The notes under the pieces are model-generated. The model did not search any database. It had not been told where the DNA came from and saw nothing but the letters and a program-made list of their open reading frames with translations. Made by a program: the position numbers and the translations under genes. A stretch of DNA of 64,000 nucleotides from Quillaja saponaria (Eukaryota; Streptophyta; Magnoliopsida; Fabales; Quillajaceae), in NCBI GenBank assembly GCA_029379385.1, contig CM055618.1:16593071-16657070 (forward strand), in the 5' to 3' direction. Position 1 is the first letter of the stretch. Each line of letters starts with the position of its first letter. Below are positions 52,968 to 64,000 of the stretch, in pieces.

Positions 52968-54350
52968 ATGGAGACCCCATCATCAACAAGACGAGTAACA
53001 AGATCACAGGCCTTGGCTGCTCTGAGCAGCAACAGCAACAGCAACAGCAATATTCCATTGTCAAGTGAGTGATTCTTTCTTCCAAACGATCAAAGATTGC
53101 AATTTTGTTACAATTTGATTGACAATCGGAAAATTAATTCCTTTATTTTCTTGATGATCCTGCAGAGAAAATTGATTCAGAATCTGAAAAGGGTCTTTCA
53201 AAGTCAAGACCAAGAAATGGGAAACAACAAGATCGATCTGCTCTATTCGACATAACCAATGATTCTCCTATTGTTGGGGTTGCTTCTGGCGGGCTTGAAA
53301 CCCCATCATCGGCCATAGCCAAGCAGAGGGGCAGTCGAGCCAAGAACACACCTGGGTCCGGAGAGGCCTTACTCAGAGGTCAGGTCAAGACTCTTCTGCA
53401 GAAAGTGGAAGAAGAGGCAGATCTTTCGAAACTTTCATTGGAAGGCCGTCCCTTTCTTCATCTTCAGGGTTTGGTCAATTCTCCTATGGGACTTCTTGCC
53501 CCGAACTCCTGTTAATACTCCCCAAATTCCCAATCTTTCCGACAATGGAAGTATGATCAACAATGCTGGTTTGGCTTCTACAACATCTTTGCCCATTGTG
53601 GAAGAGCATTTGATTTCTCAGGTTGGTTTGAATTGGCATACCATGTTTTTGGACTAATCTGGGTTTTTGCTCAATCTTGAGGATGTTTCTGAATCTGGGA
53701 AAATTTTATATTTACCAAAGTGGAATTCTCTACACATTGAAGTAGTGGTAACCTAATTCTTTTTTATATGGCAGGTGCTGAACAATATGTTTGAGGGACA
53801 TAGCCAAAAGAGCGTTGAATCTCAGAAGAGTTTGATAACTAGGTCCCTGCTGCTGGATTTCTCTGACAAATCTGAAATTTCCGATTCATCTGAATGCTCC
53901 TCGGTGCTGACTTATCAGGAAGCATTAGCTGGAGGGAGTGAAAGCAAAGGGAAATCATCTACAGAAGACGATGATGCTTCTATCTGGTCAATTCAGATCA
54001 ATGCAAGTAACAGAGATGAAGATGAGGAGGAAGTAAATGAAGAGGAAGGAGAAGAAGAAGAAGAAGAGGAGGAGGAGGAATATTATTATGAAAATGACGA
54101 TGATAATGGAGGGTTAGTTGCTGAACTTTGTGAAGGTATAAGCAAGATTAGTGTAAATGAGAAGCTCCCCAAATTTTCAGGCAAGCACACGAGATTTGTT
54201 TATAACAGTGCTGACGAGCTTGCTGAGAATGAAGATGATGATGATTCCAGTGTTTCTTCGCCTAATGTTCTGCATTTGAAGGGGTTGCCAACCCCAAAAG
54301 GAAAGCACTTACGCTTTCTCGTGGAGGAAGAAGAACAAGAAGATGAGTGA
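52968..54350 (+). CDS. Uncharacterised acidic protein (three exons), frameshifted in exon 2
   Basis: I do not recognise the family with confidence. Exons: 52968-53064, 53166-53621, 53775-54350, with GTGAGT and GTTGGT donors and clean CAG acceptors. The N-terminus is basic (METPSSTRRVTRSQALAAL), followed by an Asn/Ser repeat from (AGCAAC)n, RSALFDITNDSPIVG and TPGSGEALLRGQVKTLLQKV. In exon 2 the frame runs to ..SPMGLLAP and hits a stop at 53512-53514; the next frame continues TPVNTPQIPNLSDNG to the splice site. One extra base at about 53501-53505 would join them, giving ~375 aa. Exon 3 is Ser/Asp/Glu-rich, with a near-continuous Glu run and YYYEND, and ends with GLPTPKGKHLRFLVEEEE. Short TP and SP motifs and low complexity suggest a disordered, possibly nuclear, phosphoregulated protein; that is inference. 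It converges on TRA1. Confidence 0.75.
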
Positions 54351-55257
54351 AATTTTTTGTGGTTTCAGATGGTGTGATTTGTTGTCTTCTTGACACCACC
54401 ACTCTTGGGATTTTTGGTTTTAGTCTCTTTATTTTTGTTTCAAATTTTGAGTAAACCACAAAATGATGTGGTCTAAATGCTATCTTTCTAATAAAATTGT
54501 TGTGTTTTATAATGTGGTGTTGTTTTTTTGCTTCAGAAACTTTTTACTATAAAGTAAAAACAATTCAATTAGTAACATGTTACAACGAAAAATGATCCAC
54601 AATTAAACGAGCAACAGAAAATTAGGAGCTTTACTACTGCTTATCAAATTCCAAGTATCAATTGAAAATAAAACTGAATTTCTGCATAAAAAATACACTA
54701 ACAGGTAAAATTATTGTTTTTTACCTCAGTTTTAATCTCATTAAGATCCAACAGAAAATACACTAATGGGTAATTCCTAATTTAAATGCTGTATGACCCA
54801 ACTCTATTCCGTTTTCCATATGTAAACTTGAAATATGCTAACGAGTACTTACTCTTAGATCTTATCTTGAAACAAATAAACTGCAATTATTGACTTGTTT
54901 AACTTACGAATTCTTTCTTAACCACTAAATTTTAATTGTTTTTAGCTATTGAAGTGCTCTACAGGCATTAGCACTGACGGGAGAACTATTATTTATTGGA
55001 ACAAATTAGCTACAGTTTGGCAACAAAAAATTTATTTGATTACGGATTTTAACTCCACATCAGTTTTGAAAAAGCAATACAACTATGCAAACGACGGCCG
55101 CCATCAGGTGGTGTCCCAGTTCAAATGTGATCCAAATACCAAATGACTGAAACCTGTGATGCCACTCATTATAAAGTAATCATGGAAGCTTGCAACTGAA
55201 TAATATAATTGAAGCTTGACTCAGTGCCTCAAACTCATCATGCTCTCGTACTAAATG
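54351..55257. other. Tail-to-tail spacer
   Basis: 3' flanks of the acidic-protein gene and TRA1. No further ORF or element that I can support. Confidence 0.5.
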
Positions 55258-58200
55258 TCAAAACCAGGGATGCCATGTAGAATCCATCATGCATAAATTT
55301 CTTGGAGCCAAGGCAGCTTCAACTAATTCAATGACGCCCCTCTGCACTGGCTGTGGTGGCTCCATAGCATTCTCCTCCTAAATAAATAAGAACATCAATA
55401 TATTTAGACTTTGAAGTAGCATTAACCCTTTTCTTTGGTGGGTGGGGAGGAAAAGCAAACTTTCAATCTATAATAATGCTTATATTCTAATCTCCTATAA
55501 TCGGGACATGTAGGATTGATGGATAACTGGAAAACAAGAGTATATTGGTTCAATTTATGATCATGCCCTAAATAAAAAAAAACAGAAAAAAATGATTCAA
55601 AAATATTGAGGTTGGCAAGAGATGTACATAAGTAGAGAATATTGTCATCAGAGTAGAAAATATATCTTCCCCTTTCTTTTCCCAAGAAAACAGGTCAAAT
55701 ATTGTCATCATCCATTTCTCCCCTGCTCCACTTCATTCCATAGGGAAATCAAAATTAATGCAACATTAACTGAGATTGGAGAAAGTGGCTTACCTCGTCA
55801 GAGAAATACTGTGGTGCCATTCCATTAATCCGGTTAATAACATTATCCACATTCGTTGTTACTTTCTGTTTGAAGTCAGAGGGGCTCATAGTACCCCCTC
55901 CAGCTATAGCTGCAAGGGGAATCCCAAGTGGCCTTCTCCAAGACCAAGACAGTAGCTCATCACGGAAAAACATTGCCAATTGATACCACAGATGCTGACT
56001 TTGCTGCAATGTAGCAAAATGAGTTAGATCAACCGATATTTTACATGAAGTAAACGACAAGTTGTTATTACATTTCTTCTCACTTTAGGTGAAGCTACAG
56101 CTTGTGCTGCCGCACACATTGCAGATACAATAAGGCCTTCCACACCGAAATGGGAGAAGAATGCTTGCATGTTCCTTGTTAGCCTGAAGGGCACCAGTTC
56201 ATTAAATTCGATCAGTCCATTTGCATCGTAAGCAGGATGAAAATCTGTTTGGAATATCTTGCCAGTATTTTTAGCAAATAAAATCTTGTTTGGAGACCTC
56301 CCCCCAATTTGTAGCATGAAGGACATGAAACTGGAAAGAGCCAACTGGACAGCAAATTGCTTTTTGAAAGCCCACATATGGTCGCCACTTGGCATAGTCT
56401 TGTACATTAATTGCGAAAAGATGTTATCATTGACAAGCTTTTTTACTATATCATGATAGGCTTGGAGTCTGAGATCTACAACAGCTTCTGGAGAGATCTG
56501 GCCAGATATAGCTTGGTTCAACTGCTCCTTAAAATAGGTAATGGGCAGATCTGCCTCTCGGCCATGCCGGGCACAATGATTCTCATAGACCTCAAGGAAG
56601 GAGTTATACATTAAATCATCCTCTACCATCCGAACCTGTTCATGCAGCTAGTTTAAATCAGAGTATAACTTTACATAGGCTCGATGTATGTATCTCTTGG
56701 CACTAGTCAGTAAACACTAAAGTCACATGTATGTGATTGATATAAATGAAGAAAGCAAAATAATAGAGAAACGTGATTCTTGGGGGGACCAACTATTTTG
56801 CAATTTCAGTCTGAAAAACAAGAACACTAGAGCTGCTTTCTAGTTTTATCTATAAAGTAGAATAAGTAATATATAAAAGATCCAAATGGAAATTAGATTA
56901 GAAAAAAGACATGTAAAAACATAAGGAAGAGCTGTTTAACCTGGGACCAAACAGGAATTATTATTGGTGTGTGAATGCATATGTAGCGTCGTCTAGACTC
57001 CTTGTGCTTATTAAACATTTGGTTCAACACACGGAAAAGCTGCAGTATGCGTTCATCACTTCTGGCATTGGGAGGCAAAGATGTCTGGACAATAAAATGA
57101 CGCTGGGAACCATCAGAGCCAATTAGAGTCAAACGTCTAAAACTGCTCCCATGCCTCCGCACTATTGGAATATCAGCTCCAACCCTATCCAATTTTACTG
57201 TATGGTCTGGTGCAATTTCCTTTTAAAAAAAACAAAGAAATCTATAAAAACAGCATATGATGAACTAGAGAAAAAGTAAATAAATATAATGTCCAGCTCA
57301 ATTTATGGCATTCAAAAAAATGGTCAGCTAAACTTAGAAGGAATCCCTTGAGAAAAATTTATAAAATACCCATTGCACACCATTATTCAGGTTACCTGAT
57401 CCGTAAAATATTGCCCTGGAACCTCCACATCAACCACATGCAAGTCCTGCAATACCCTGCTTTCCTCTTCCATCTTCAATACTGCTGGAAACCTATCCTC
57501 AACATTGCTCTGAAGGATATTTTTCCAATGTTTTAATCGCTCAGTCAGTTCAGAGAGGGTGGCTGGGAAAGTTGCAGTGCTTTCAGGATTGAGATCACGC
57601 TCAAAATCCTGTTTGTACTCCCTCACAAAATCAACATGCTTGTTCACAGCATCTGCAGAAAAGCAAGCCCTGCAAACGCCTGACAGCTCTTTCTTGAGAG
57701 AATGGGGAACTTCTGCAGTTGTGGCAGTTGGGTATTTGTAACAGCGGTGGAGCAAAGCATTCACCACGGCCAGAAGCCTCTCCTCAGGCAGTGTAACAAA
57801 CTTCGAACCAATTTCGGTAAGTAGAATCTGCACAATATAATGGTTGTTAATATCATCTGGTTGACTTCCTTATGAGCAAAGTAGTGTTGAATTATTTTTT
57901 GGACGTTGCAGATAGTTCCCATTGAAGGAAGCCCTTTTTCAGGATAACTGACAATTTTAATAAGAAAGAATTCCATTTATAGCAAACATGGCACATCTAG
58001 AAAGGTTCAGTTCTTCTTTGTGCACCAAAATCATTGAAATAAGTCAGCAACAATTCTTCCAAAGAATATCATCATAATGAATGTGCTCACCTGAGAGCAG
58101 AAAGCCTATTCCATATACCCCAAGTAAAAGAGAAGCGAATAAGTAAACGTGGGTATAAGTATAACAACAACGATGGTAGTCTCCCAACTAAATTTGAAAA

Positions 58201-61200
58201 TGGATTGGTAATCCATAAAGAGTATGCACCACGGAGTCCTATCCTGGATAGCATAAGTAAGTTCATCTATAACTAAAACATATAGGTAAGGGCTTACAGA
58301 TGGACACCTGTCGTGATCGAAAAATCTCTAGTCTTACCATCTACAGTCTGCACCCTAACCATTACTCACTCATACATATCCTTAATAACTTCTATATATT
58401 TAGTTGTGACTTTCTTCTTCTCAAGAACCCACCACTGAACTTGTCTCCACCCTATCATATGCTTTTTCTAGATCAATAAATGCTATGTGAAAATCATTTT
58501 TCTTTTTTTATATTTCTCTATTAATCTCCTAAGTAAGAAAATAGTTTTCATTGTAGATTTTCTTGGCATAAAGCCAAATTGATTCTCAGAAACTAAAGTC
58601 TCATTCCTAAGCCACTTAAGAAAAAAAAAATTAGAATATTTTGAAGAAAAGATATATATAATAATAGTGGGACTGTGAGATTAAACTTAATATATATTTA
58701 TCACAAAAAAAATTGTGTTAAAGATTTAAAGCTTACAGAATAACACATGAGCCATTTCAAATCCTACAATTTTTTTTTTTTTGGTGGAAAAAATAAGGTT
58801 TTATGGTTTTTATGAGTAGAAGGTTAAGGTTTGTATAGTTTTTGTAAATTGTACATCTGTAATATATTTAGTATATATATGTTATTATGATCTAACCAAA
58901 CAAGGCCCTGGAAAAAAATTATGTTGTACCAGCCAGGCGCACGCTAGAATGTGTCTACCTCGCCTAGACCAAGCGAGTCACTTTAGGTGTGCCTCGCCTG
59001 ACTTAGTGCCTATGCAAGCCTATGGCACACTTTTCGCAATATTGTTTGTAAGATCTATTTTTTTACTGATGCATAGATGAGGAATCCTTGGTGAACAAAA
59101 ATTAAGTAAATTAATATCAACTGTGTATTTTGATAAGTGATGATTTTTATTAAAAGAAACAGAGGGCAATATCTTTGTCAACAAGGTGGGTACAAAGTAC
59201 AAACACACCCCTACCAAAAGGCAATACACATCAAAATCTACAAATTACAATTCAAACCATCTATGAAATCTAGAAGAGGCCCAATAGAGTTAAATGAAGG
59301 ATTCTTAAGTATACAATTATTTCTCTCAAGCCAAATCATCTGCATCTAACAAAGAAGAGTAGGCTGCCGAGCTAGCTTGCTACTTCTTCTTGCTCCTCTT
59401 TTTCACTAGCTAAACAGATATCCATAATGGTATTGGGCATCACCTAGACAACCCTAAACAGCCCAAATACCATTCCCACATGCTCTAGCAATCAGAAGTG
59501 AATGGACAAATGATACGTTGTTTCACCATTGTTTTTGCAAAAATAGCAACCAGCTCACGATGCAAAGACTTATCTTCATAAGATTGTTTTATGTTAGTAT
59601 ACGATTTAAGGAGGTTTTCCATGTTTTAAAGATTTTTTAAGTTACAAATGTGATGTATTTAAACATGTCCATACAATTATTCATAAATTGATACAATAAC
59701 TAATAATACAACTACCTCCTAGAATACTTTCCTCGCTAATAATACCGGATTGGTATTAGCCGATCATAACAGGACAAGCGCCATATTTAGAGGATAATTA
59801 TCTCCTTTATCATTGGCCAAATATTTCTATATAATGGGAACTAAACCACTAACAGATATGAGGTTACATCCCTGAATATCTCATGTAAAGTCAAATCCGA
59901 TAACACTCCTGTTTGTAGAGTTTTACATGGATTAGTTTTCGGACATAGATGCAGAATAGCTTGAGAAGAGAAGAGACGGTACTTTAAATTCAAGTTCTCT
60001 TGGAAGTAACTTAAAGATATCTTAATGGAGATTACCTCTAGTTCACTAGCCAAATTACCATGCTTGCTTCTAAGTGCATCCATTATAACCTTTGCAGCAT
60101 CAAAAGCACTGGCAGCAGACGCTACATAGCCTAAACCACCAGGCCGCCTTATTGTATTCTGACCATCATTGATGGTTGAAGAACTTTGCTGGAGAGGCTG
60201 GTCATTCCCAGAATGTATGCTGCTTTCTGCACCTGTGGACCTTTCAGGTTCTTGCCCTTGAGAATTTCCAGTATCACGAGATCCAACTCCACCAGCGGAC
60301 TGGGAGCCTTGGTGAACTTGATCAGATGGTAAAGCACCACCACCATGACCATGTACTCTTGCATTTCCATCAACCAAGCCAAGAGAACCTGTGATTATAC
60401 CGGAGACACTTTGCTGCATTCTTTGCTGAGCTAATGCCATTCTACTAAGTTCAGATTTATTTATAACATCACGTCGTTCAAGCAAATACGTGCGTAGCCA
60501 GTAATACAGAGCCTACAGTTCGAGGACAAGAGAAAAACTAAATCATTTTGGTTCTATAGAGTTTAGAAAATAAACATTTTCTAAACATGCAATACAACAC
60601 TTGCCTGTGGATACACAATTGCAATTTTTAGTAGAACAAGTTTGCAATGTGAAGCTTCTGTCCTCTGCAGGGAAAGTAAAAGTTGAGGAATCCAAGAAAG
60701 CCAAACCCAATGTGGTATTTGATCCAGGCACTTATCCAATGCCCTCCCCACAGGTTCATTGGGAGTGTCAAAGCTGAGAAGATAAAGAACACGGGCCAGA
60801 TGGCTTCTTGAGTTGGATATACCGAATTTGATACCTTGAAGAAAGCAGCTGACAGCATATTCCAACCAGATCTCTTCGTCGGTTTCTTTGTAAGCCTATA
60901 AGAAACAGTAAGCAAATAAGAATAGTGCTCAAGTTATTGGTACCACTTATGGCATGGAAGCATATTAGAGAGAATACCATATCACAATAATTTCCCCAGC
61001 TTATCCACCCTTTCGGGAAGTTCTTGAAAAGACTGATTGCATTTGAATATGAAAGATTAGCACCTTCAGAGTCATTTAACTTCAATAGGAAATCTCCTTT
61101 TAGGCGTAAAATTTCTGCTTTGTGCTTTGCTGGAAAATACTCCAGATTAGTGCTATTGATCAGATTGAGACCATTAGTAAGTTCACCCTTCATTTCCAAA

Positions 61201-64000
61201 TATGCCTTTGCCTGTTCTCTTATCTTTACAAAGGCTTCCTGCAAAGACATAACAAAAAACAGATGAGAGGCTAGCATCTACCAACCATCCCCAAAAACAG
61301 CATAACTCTGCAGTCAATGAGTGCTGGAGATATCAGGATGTAAACAATGAAAGATGCATATGTACAAATTCTTGATCAGAATCCTGAACAGGTAATAGGT
61401 GGAGACTATATCAGGACGTAACAATATAACCTGCATATATGCAAAGTGAGCAGAATCCTGCGTTACCAGTCTGTGTACGTGTTCACACCCATCCAAGCTG
61501 CTCAAGAATATGTTGACATCCATACAATTCATTGGATAAACTATCTAGCTAATGCGAGTATATGCACCCTAAGGGTTAGTTTGGTTTAGTAGCTAAAACT
61601 ATAAAAAATAAGATTGACCAACAGTTGGTTCATGTGATCCAAAAGGTATCCTTTTAAATGCTTATATGTTCCAACTCAATACCAATATATAAATGCTGAG
61701 TTTATAGAGGAAAACAGAAAGCAATTTATCTTTTAACCATACGCAGACTTGTGTAATTCTTTACCATACCTGCACTTCCATAGTTGAATGACCATACATT
61801 TTTTCAAGTATGGACACACACACATCATACAGGCCATGCTTACGAGCTATGTGAGCGAGCCTATTGACGTTCCATGCTTTGTCACGATAGCCAAGGTGAT
61901 GAAGCTGTGGATTCATGGTGCCAAAATCTTTAAATGCATCTATGACAGCATTATACATTTCATTCCTCCACTGCAGCAAATCATACCACACATGCATATT
62001 ATCCCATTCATTTGGAGTTCTCAATCGCCAAGTCTCAAGGATATCCTTCAGATCTGCATAAAGGTTTCCATGTACACCAACAACAGAATTCCCAGAGAGT
62101 TTAGTACCATTGGAAATGTCTACAAGGATTCTAGCCGATTCTTGAACTTCAACTATTTGATGGAATTGCTGCAACAGAGGCATCCTGGCATGAATGGACA
62201 TTTCGGGCAACTGCCACCATTGTTCTAGAGCATGATCAACGCCTTTACCTACAATGTTTTCAGCATCCCCCACACCATTTGTATTTTTATCATGAAGAGA
62301 AAAATATGCTTGAATAAGCCGAAGTTTAGGAGTTTCTTCTACTTGAGCTTTTGGAATGACGTGATCCATCATATAAGTCCAATCAGGCAATTTCCAAAGA
62401 CTGTCAAGCAGAATTTCATAATTCTCAATACTCTTACCAAAGTCTACCAGTGCATCCCACTGACTAAGTTGACTAGCACAATACAACCATTGCTCTTCCC
62501 AAAGACACATCTCAGCCTTAGGCACGGTGTTGTTATATGTTCCTTGAGTTGCCTTTACCATTGCTTGGTAAAAGAGACATTGAGCACGGTGCCAATAGCC
62601 ATGCTGAACAAGAGAAAGCCCAGCCCTGGTTTCAGCTGTGGTTGACCTCTTCTTCCACAATCCACACTTCATATCTTCTTCATTAAGCAAACAATACAGC
62701 TCAACCAAAGACTCAGAGCACTTGGTGTCATTCATAAGCACCATCACATGACTTTCCAGCAAAGCCAGTGCTATGTGCCATGCATTATATGTCTTTCCAA
62801 TATATTTAATGAGCTCACTTGGTATACGAGGCTGAGGTTGACTAAACTGAAGCCCTTCTAGTAGTGCTTGCACAACATTTGGTCTGTTAGCTTGCTGCCT
62901 CTTATGATAATCCTTAGACAGAAGTGTAATCATGTGTTTAGCTAGTGCCACCTGCTCTTCTTTGTGCAAGCTCACCCAGACAATTGGAAATACCAAAACC
63001 CACAGATGGTATGCAACATTAGCATCTGTATGGGCCACCTCTCTCAATGAAAACACTAGATCAGCAATCTGGACATGAGAGAGAAAGAAGAAGGGAAGTC
63101 AATTTCTGTAAAATAAATAAGAATACCAACTTCAATGACCTAGCCTGCAGAACAAAGCCACCAACAGCCACAAAACACTTGGGCAGTGGACTCTACAATT
63201 TCTCAATGATCATGCAAATTGACAATTAATAACACTTTATGGCATAGCAGCCTAAGAGGTATTCAGCCATGGTGTTCCAACTGAAAAAAGATAAGAAATA
63301 CAAATATCTAATATGACACATCAAAATTTCAAATTCAAAATGTCAAAAAAGAAATCACCTGGAGTTTGCTTGTGGTGTTAAGAAAGTGTGCATGCCTTAG
63401 TACAAGGGTATCAAATGTTAAAGGAGCATTGTCAGAGCCATCAGGGGCATCATGAAGCTGCTGCATCCCAGAAGAATCTGCAGAAGAATTCAAAACCAGA
63501 AGGGACGGAATCCTGGAAGAGTTTGAAGCAACCATCATTGGTTGATCCACAACTAATAGAGCTAGAATAAGATCCAGGCCTTGTTTGATCCAGAACACAT
63601 CACTCAAAGCTTCCCAGTCTTGGTATTGGATAATAAACTGCAGCCTAGTAAACAGTGTTTTCCCAAGAGTCTCGTGATAAAGTGAGAAGAATTTATTCCT
63701 AATTTCAGGATCCCTTGCTCGTAAACCAAGCATATACTGCCTTTCCACCTTCTGAAACACCTCTTGACGCATGGATAAAGGAAATCTGACATCAATTAAA
63801 ACAAATTAATTGTAATGACAATTTTAGTGCAGATGAGCTCAAAATACATTACTTACTTATTAGAATCTTCACAAATCCCATAAAGAAGTTCTAGAAATTT
63901 CCTGTCCCACTCTTCCACAATACTGGGAGAAAAGTTCTGCTTATCAACTTGCGAAAGTTTCTGAAGAAAGGAAACTATCTCCTTTTGGTGGAGAAAAGAA
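55258..64000 (-). CDS. TRA1: TRA1/TRRAP-type PIKK pseudokinase, C-terminal ~1,500 residues (partial)
   Basis: Scaffold subunit of SAGA and NuA4 histone acetyltransferase complexes that docks transcription activators. The gene runs off the right edge. Exons (minus): >64000-63857, 63785-63359, 63068-61770, 61238-60978, 60895-60605, 60512-60036, 57827-57396, 57219-56941, 56635-56072, 56003-55794, 55377-55258. All joins keep phase. The 433-codon exon and its neighbours form the helical FAT region (NEWDNMHVWYDLLQWRNEMY, DKAWNVNRLAHIARKHGLYD). The PI3K-like domain begins around SSFRRLTLIGSDGSQRHFIV. Where active PIKKs have DRH and DFG motifs this protein has GGRSPNKI and TDFHPA, so it is a pseudokinase like yeast Tra1. 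The FATC tail ends CMMDSTWHPWF. Intron 60513-60604 begins with GC. The 2.2-kb intron 57828-60035 holds LINE debris. No frameshift seen. Confidence 0.96.
58205..58640 (-). mobile_element. RTE-type LINE reverse-transcriptase fragment, degenerate
   Basis: Reading the minus strand with several frameshifts and stops gives SENQFGFMPRKSTMKTIFLL, AFIDLEKAYDRV, KYIEVIKDMYE and then TPWCILFMDY. These are successive conserved reverse-transcriptase blocks of plant RTE-like non-LTR retrotransposons, in correct order. It lies in TRA1 intron 57828-60035 in the same orientation as the gene. Ends are not defined. Confidence 0.7.
58900..59030. other. GC-rich degenerate block in TRA1 intron
   Basis: A patch rich in CCTCGCC/GGCGC words (for example CCAGGCGCACGC, CTACCTCGCCTAG, TGCCTCGCCTGAC) that stands out from the AT-rich intron. 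Probably a repeat fragment; no family assigned. Confidence 0.3.
59110..59600 (-). mobile_element. L1-type LINE 3' fragment (zinc-binding RVT region), degenerate
   Basis: On the minus strand, shifting frame, the sequence recalls the zf-RVT domain at the end of plant L1-type LINE proteins: a cysteine-type FCKNNGETTYHLF(I)H stretch, then words like VMPNTIMDICL, ending near TTTCTTTTAATAAAAATC. It lies in the same TRA1 intron as the RTE fragment. Recognition is by eye only. Confidence 0.5.

Noticed and set aside
53430..53505. Two-deletion model for the acidic gene, with a Ser-rich reading (PSLSSSSGFGQFSYGTS)
   Set aside because: One extra base at ~53501-53505 explains the frame change with a single event and keeps the upstream frame open.
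57761..57976. Minus-strand ORF overlapping a TRA1 exon boundary
   Set aside because: Shadow of the TRA1 exon in another frame; splice sites and conservation support the TRA1 reading.

Overview
The window is plant nuclear DNA, almost certainly from a eudicot. It carries nine recognisable protein-coding loci (ten genes, one a tandem pair) with short GT-AG introns, in AT-rich intergenic DNA containing transposon remnants. I cannot name the species. I see no tRNA or rRNA genes and no CRISPR, bacterial or viral content.

Layout. 0.9-1.9 kb (-): cold-shock-domain/CCHC zinc-knuckle RNA chaperone. 3.1-5.6 kb (-): leaf-type chloroplast ferredoxin-NADP+ reductase. 9.2-11.2 kb (-): ARMADILLO REPEAT ONLY (ARO) protein. 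14.5-20.2 kb: hairpin-bearing minisatellite, duplicated in blocks and interrupted by a 3.46-kb solo LTR. 21.4-24.0 kb (-): two tandem copies of a plastid J11-type DnaJ gene. 26.7-31.0 kb (-): AP endonuclease APE2. 31.1-33.2 kb: non-autonomous Mutator-like element 47 bp from the APE2 start codon. 33.6-36.1 kb (+): bHLH11/bHLH121-type transcription factor. 37.4-42.2 kb (-): subgroup IV calcium-dependent protein kinase. 42.2-48.4 kb: gene-free. 48.4-50.5 kb (-): flavanone 3-hydroxylase. 53.0-54.4 kb (+): unidentified acidic protein. 55.3-64.0 kb (-): last ~1,500 residues of TRA1/TRRAP, with two LINE fragments in one intron.

From memory of Arabidopsis gene order, the series CSP - ARO - J11 - APE2 - bHLH11 - CPK - TRA1 matches the At4g36020-At4g36080 run. 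FNR - ARO - CPK matches At5g66190-At5g66210, and CSP - DnaJ - CPK - TRA1 matches At2g17870-At2g17930. The window therefore looks like the unfractionated version of a segment that Arabidopsis keeps as three partial copies. The genes are functionally unrelated; the arrangement is inherited synteny, not a pathway cluster.

Four genes (CSP, ARO, F3H and the acidic protein), and possibly FNR, are each broken by what looks like one extra base, while their flanks stay highly conserved. The simplest reading is residual single-base insertion error in a long-read assembly. I annotate these as functional genes with a suspected frameshift. I found no convincing new biological system. The most unusual items are the transposon in the APE2 promoter region, the nested satellite/LTR locus and the GC-AG intron in TRA1.
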